In this document: positions 32,111 to 34,419 of the stretch, piece by piece
How positions within the stretch are numbered: the stretch's first letter is position 1
How the letters are laid out: every line of letters starts with the position of its first letter
Assembly: GCA_003023565.1 (NCBI GenBank)
Contig: PXSA01000009.1
Coordinates: 48,952 to 83,370 of the forward strand
Direction of reading: 5' to 3'
DNA length: 34,419 bases
DNA from: Halobacteriales archaeon QS_9_68_17
GTDB lineage: Archaea > Halobacteriota > Halobacteria > Halobacteriales > Natronoarchaeaceae
Translations under genes and position numbers: made by a program
Notes under the pieces: generated by a model
What the model was told of the DNA's origin: nothing
Seen by the model: only the letters and a program-made list of their open reading frames with translations
The model's database searches: none

Positions 32111-32273
32111 GGTCCATCGTACGGTCGGAAAGCGAATAAAACTCGCCTCCCTCGGCCCCGTTGGAGTTCCCGCCCCGCGTTTTCCCTTCCAGTCGCCCTG
32201 TCGACCGGTCGCGCATGCCGGGCTGTCTTCAGTCAATAATGCAATAAGGGAGTACCCCATACTCACACCCACT

Positions 32274-33053
32274 GTGGCGAATACTCAACTTACGCTCATC
32301 CAGATCGACAACTACGGCCCGTGGACGGTGACGCCGGAACCTCGGCGCGAGGTCGATCTCCAGACGATGCAGTCCCGACTGTACGCAGACCTCTCCCAAC
32401 ACATCGGCAACCGCGACGGGTACGTGTTCTTCACCCGCTTCGACAACATGATCGCGGTGACCAACGGACTCGACATGAAGGAGCACGACCGCATTCAGGA
32501 GTCCATCGGTAACCGGTATCCCGTCTCGGTCAGCCTCAGCGTCGCGGCTTCGCCCTCGCCGATCGAGGCGCTCGAATCCGCGACCGAACGCCTACAGGCC
32601 GCCGGGAGCGCACAGGACAAGGGCCGGCGGGAGATCCTTCGCGGTGACCCAGTCGCTCCGGACACACGGTCCGAGGACGATGTCCAGATCGCTCACTTCG
32701 ACGTTATCGATGCGACCGGGAAGTACACCGACCAACTCAACGCCTTCGACACGTTCATCACTATCGAGCAGGGGTACGCGGAAGTCATGAAGCACATGCG
32801 TCAGGCCCACGACTCCCTCTCGTTTTTCGTCGGCGGTGATAACGTCATCGCCGTCTGTCCGAACCTCTCAGACGACGAGTACGAGGACGCGACCCGACAC
32901 GTCTCCGACGCCGTCGATGTCGACCTACAGGTCGGCGTCGGTCGGGCCGACAACGCGCACGAGGCGGGCATGGCCGCGAAGCACGCGCTGGAGCAGTGCC
33001 GGTACAACGGAACGCGCGTAGAGAGCTCCCCCGAACCGATCCACGGGGACTAG
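32274..33053 (+). CDS. GTP cyclohydrolase III (archaeal)
   Basis: A 259-residue protein starting at GTG 32274 (VANTQLTLIQIDNYGPWTVT). The sequence has two related nucleotidyl-cyclase-like halves: RLYADLSQHIGNRDGYVFFTRFDNMIAVTNGLD and MRQAHDSLSFFVGGDNVIAVCPNLSDDEY, with the paired motifs FFTRFDN and FFVGGDN. The enzyme converts GTP to the formamidopyrimidine nucleotide 2-amino-5-formylamino-6-ribosylaminopyrimidinone 5'-phosphate, the first step to riboflavin and F420 in archaea. CAATAATGCAATAAGG (32234-32249) is the likely TATA region. It overlaps the TFB-like gene tail to tail by 4 bases. Confidence 0.96.
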   Translation: MANTQLTLIQIDNYGPWTVTPEPRREVDLQTMQSRLYADLSQHIGNRDGYVFFTRFDNMIAVTNGLDMKEHDRIQESIGNRYPVSVSLSVAASPSPIEALESATERLQAAGSAQDKGRREILRGDPVAPDTRSEDDVQIAHFDVIDATGKYTDQLNAFDTFITIEQGYAEVMKHMRQAHDSLSFFVGGDNVIAVCPNLSDDEYEDATRHVSDAVDVDLQVGVGRADNAHEAGMAAKHALEQCRYNGTRVESSPEPIHGD

Positions 33054-33658
33054 TCGGCCGCGAGTTCGTCGCTTTCCGTCAGGAGGTCGCCTACCGCCTC
33101 GGCCTGCTCCTGATACCGGTTCCGGATCGTGATCTTGCTCACGTCCGCTATCTCGTGTACGTCGCCCTGCGTGCACTCCTCCCTGTGGACCGTCGCCGCG
33201 TAGTACACCGCTGCGGCGGCGAATCCTCGCGGAGACTTTCCGGAGGCGAGTCCCCGATCGGTCGTGACGGTGACGATGTTCTGTGCGAGCTCGCACGTGT
33301 CGTCCGGGAGACCTAGAGCCTCGCAGTACTCCTCGACGTAGGCGCTCGGGTTGAACGACTGGATCTGTACGCCGAGTTCGGACTGGACCCATTTGGATCG
33401 ACGGAACAGTAGCTTCTTCTCCAGGCCCCCCTCGGTGGCGATCGCTTTCGGACTAGCGGGAACGTTCTCGCGCTTGCACGCGAGATACAGTACGGCCGCG
33501 GCCACGACTTCGCAGGACCGTCCCTGCTGAGTCTCGTTCGTGTACACCTGATGAAAGATGGCGTAGCCGGTTTCACACACACTGTCGGGCAGGTCGAGCG
33601 CGTCAGCGACGGACCGTATCCGCTCGTCGCCTCGTTCGCGCAGAGCTTCGATGTCCAT
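33050..33658 (-). CDS. TFB-like protein lacking the zinc ribbon
   Basis: A 202-residue protein consisting of the two cyclin folds of archaeal TFB/TFIIB: repeat 1 around RSVADALDLPDSVCETGYAI and GRSCEVVAAAVLYLACKRENVP, repeat 2 around CELAQNIVTVTTDRGLASGK, SPRGFAAAAVYYAATVHREE and GDVHEIADVSKITIRNRYQE (the DNA-contacting HTH). The usual N-terminal zinc ribbon and B-finger, which contact RNA polymerase, are absent. ATG 33658 gives MDIEALRERGDERI; the open frame extends to 33760 but still shows no Cys pairs there. A TATA-like AGATAGATATG lies near 33703-33713. It is transcribed away from the rRNA operon whose promoters begin about 220 bases on. Confidence 0.88.
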   Translation of the reverse strand: MDIEALRERGDERIRSVADALDLPDSVCETGYAIFHQVYTNETQQGRSCEVVAAAVLYLACKRENVPASPKAIATEGGLEKKLLFRRSKWVQSELGVQIQSFNPSAYVEEYCEALGLPDDTCELAQNIVTVTTDRGLASGKSPRGFAAAAVYYAATVHREECTQGDVHEIADVSKITIRNRYQEQAEAVGDLLTESDELAAD

Positions 33659-33877
33659 AATTCCCCACGAATCGACGTGTTCGTCCGCGTCTTCGATCCC
33701 CACATATCTATCTCTTTCGTCGGGACCCGCTCCGGATCGAGATCCGAGACGGTCGTTCATCCAATAGCCGACGAGTCGACGGCCTTTTATTATCGACTCG
33801 CTTCGAATGCAGTGCGAACGAACACACGCGGAGGGCGAGACAGTCCTCGTCCCTCCAGGCGAATATCGGACCCGACG

Positions 33878-33926
33878 AGTATAAAGGGGTTTAAGTAATG
33901 CTCGACCGCTACGAACAGGTCCGAAG
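33878..33926 (+). promoter_or_regulatory. rRNA promoter 1 with +1 octamer
   Basis: TTTAAG at 33890-33895 is followed, 29 bases from its first base, by GTCCGAAG (33919-33926), at the expected transcription start. A second TATA-like AGTATAAAGG lies just upstream (33878-33887). This is the most distal of three related promoters before the 16S gene. Confidence 0.7.
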
Positions 33927-34004
33927 AAGGACTTCGCGACGGCGGCGATCGGGCCGTCGTCTCCGTGTTCCGGACAGGTTCGCTCCTATCGGAACGGACC
34001 CGAA

Positions 34005-34044
34005 GGGTTTATATTCCATTCGGACACTACAAACGAGTCCGAAG
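34005..34044 (+). promoter_or_regulatory. rRNA promoter 2 with +1 octamer
   Basis: GGGTTTATATTCC with TTTATA at 34008-34013, then GTCCGAAG at 34037-34044, again 29 bases from the TATA start. The preceding GACCCGAAGGG is similar to the context of the other copies. It is 118 bases downstream of promoter 1. Confidence 0.78.
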
Positions 34045-34109
34045 ACACGGACGGTTACACCGTCCAGGACTTCCGGCGAACGGTCTGCGTTCGCCGAGGG
34101 AAGTTCGAC

Positions 34110-34149
34110 GGGTTTATGTACCCGTGGACGCCTACGATGAAGTCCGAAG
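34110..34149 (+). promoter_or_regulatory. rRNA promoter 3 with +1 octamer
   Basis: TTCGACGGGTTTATGTACCC with TTTATG at 34113-34118, then GTCCGAAG at 34142-34149, the same 29-base distance. TTCGA upstream of the TATA box is the element described for haloarchaeal rRNA promoters. It is 105 bases after promoter 2 and about 190 bases before mature 16S. Confidence 0.78.
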
Positions 34150-34275
34150 GAAATGAGGATCCCACCCCTGCGGTCCGCCGTACACGATGGGATCTGATGT
34201 GAGCCTTGGTAGTTCGGTGACACCCGGCCGGTCGGACGGCTCGGTCGTCGCCGAATCACGGACCACACAATAGGT

Positions 34276-34326
34276 GTACACTCTTAAGAGTGTACCCGCC
34301 AAACCCCCCGGCCCGCAACGGCCGGG
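34276..34326 (+). promoter_or_regulatory. rRNA leader palindrome and hairpin before 16S
   Basis: GTACACTCTT (34276-34285) is immediately followed by its exact reverse complement AAGAGTGTAC (34286-34295), a 20-base perfect palindrome. It is followed by CCCGGCC (34307-34313) and GGCCGGG (34320-34326) around a six-base loop, ending 4 bases before 16S. These can fold in the precursor RNA or serve as a protein site; the long processing stem with the 3' side of 16S cannot be examined because the window ends. Confidence 0.65.
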
Positions 34327-34329
34327 ACC

Positions 34330-34419
34330 ATTCCGGTTGATCCTGCCGGAGGCCATTGCTATCGGGGTCCGATTTAGCCATGCTAGTCGCACGAGCTTAT
34401 ACTCGTGGCGAATAGCTCC
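34330..34419 (+). rRNA. 16S ribosomal RNA, 5' 90 bases
   Basis: ATTCCGGTTGATCCTGCCGG at 34330-34349 is the universal archaeal 16S rRNA 5' end (the site of the standard archaeal forward primer). The gene runs off the window after 90 bases. The following GGCCATTGCTATCGG and CATGCTAGTCGCACGAG segments fit haloarchaeal 16S, but the piece is too short for a reliable genus call. Confidence 0.98.

Noticed and set aside
33898..34140. An 80-codon open frame through the rRNA promoter region
   Set aside because: It overlaps the three conserved rRNA promoters, is extremely basic, and has no recognisable domain.
1..34419. CRISPR array or insertion sequence
   Set aside because: No regularly spaced repeats, no Cas-like proteins and no transposase frame were seen on either strand.

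Overview
The window is chromosomal DNA from an extremely halophilic archaeon (class Halobacteria). The support is high GC with strongly acidic proteins, mostly leaderless genes with a T-rich TATA element about 25-30 bases before the start codon, an intron-bearing tRNA-Trp, a GTP cyclohydrolase III, Bat-type and HalOD1 regulators, DpsA, a TFB paralogue, and the archaeal 16S rRNA 5' end at the right edge. I cannot fix the genus from this sequence.

Layout. Positions 1-6658 are ordinary core and accessory metabolism: the end of the proteasome beta subunit, an HD phosphohydrolase, an amidohydrolase, UspA, BirA, a glycine-rich small protein, a divergent HxlR/DoxX pair sharing a promoter with a perfect inverted repeat, and a VOC-flavin reductase pair overlapping by 4 bases. 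A Tat lipoprotein gene follows at 6797-7249. Positions 7281-12562 form the accessory region. A decayed copy of the 5' end and promoter of an aldo/keto reductase gene (7281-7495) and the intact gene (12392-13366) flank, as direct repeats, a minus-strand toxin-immunity cassette. The cassette holds a large toxin-like protein ending in a PD-(D/E)xK-type nuclease tip and cut off at its 5' end, a tightly coupled unknown protein that is the candidate immunity partner, and a helical immunity-like gene with no visible start codon.

Positions 13439-18458 carry a small gene behind a DtxR-like operator, DpsA, a Bat-type regulator followed by a HalOD1 protein, a TIM-barrel isomerase, a PfkB sugar kinase and a YbaK deacylase. 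A frameshifted remnant of a Tat-exported protein lies opposite at 18464-18762. Positions 18841-22726 contain a fused ADP-forming acyl-CoA synthetase, an overlapping DRTGG/Pta-like protein and a HAD-fold protein with an altered nucleophile position. Positions 23225-26109 contain an aminotransferase, a PRC-barrel protein and a TrkA-N/DHH phosphoesterase. Positions 26373-31101 hold several very small zinc-ribbon proteins, tRNA-Lys(CTT), a second HalOD1 protein, GuaB and the DUF5794/DUF5795 pair.

The right end (31163-34419) holds tRNA-Trp(CCA) with a 103-nt intron and a perfect bulge-helix-bulge, a detached tRNA 3'-end copy, a frameshifted remnant, a PNPOx-like protein, GTP cyclohydrolase III, a TFB-like protein without a zinc ribbon, and then the leader of an rRNA operon. 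The leader has three promoters that share an identical octamer at a fixed 29-base distance from the TATA box. The points I consider most worth following are the flanked, truncated toxin cassette, the rRNA promoter repeats next to the divergent TFB, and the set of broken genes.
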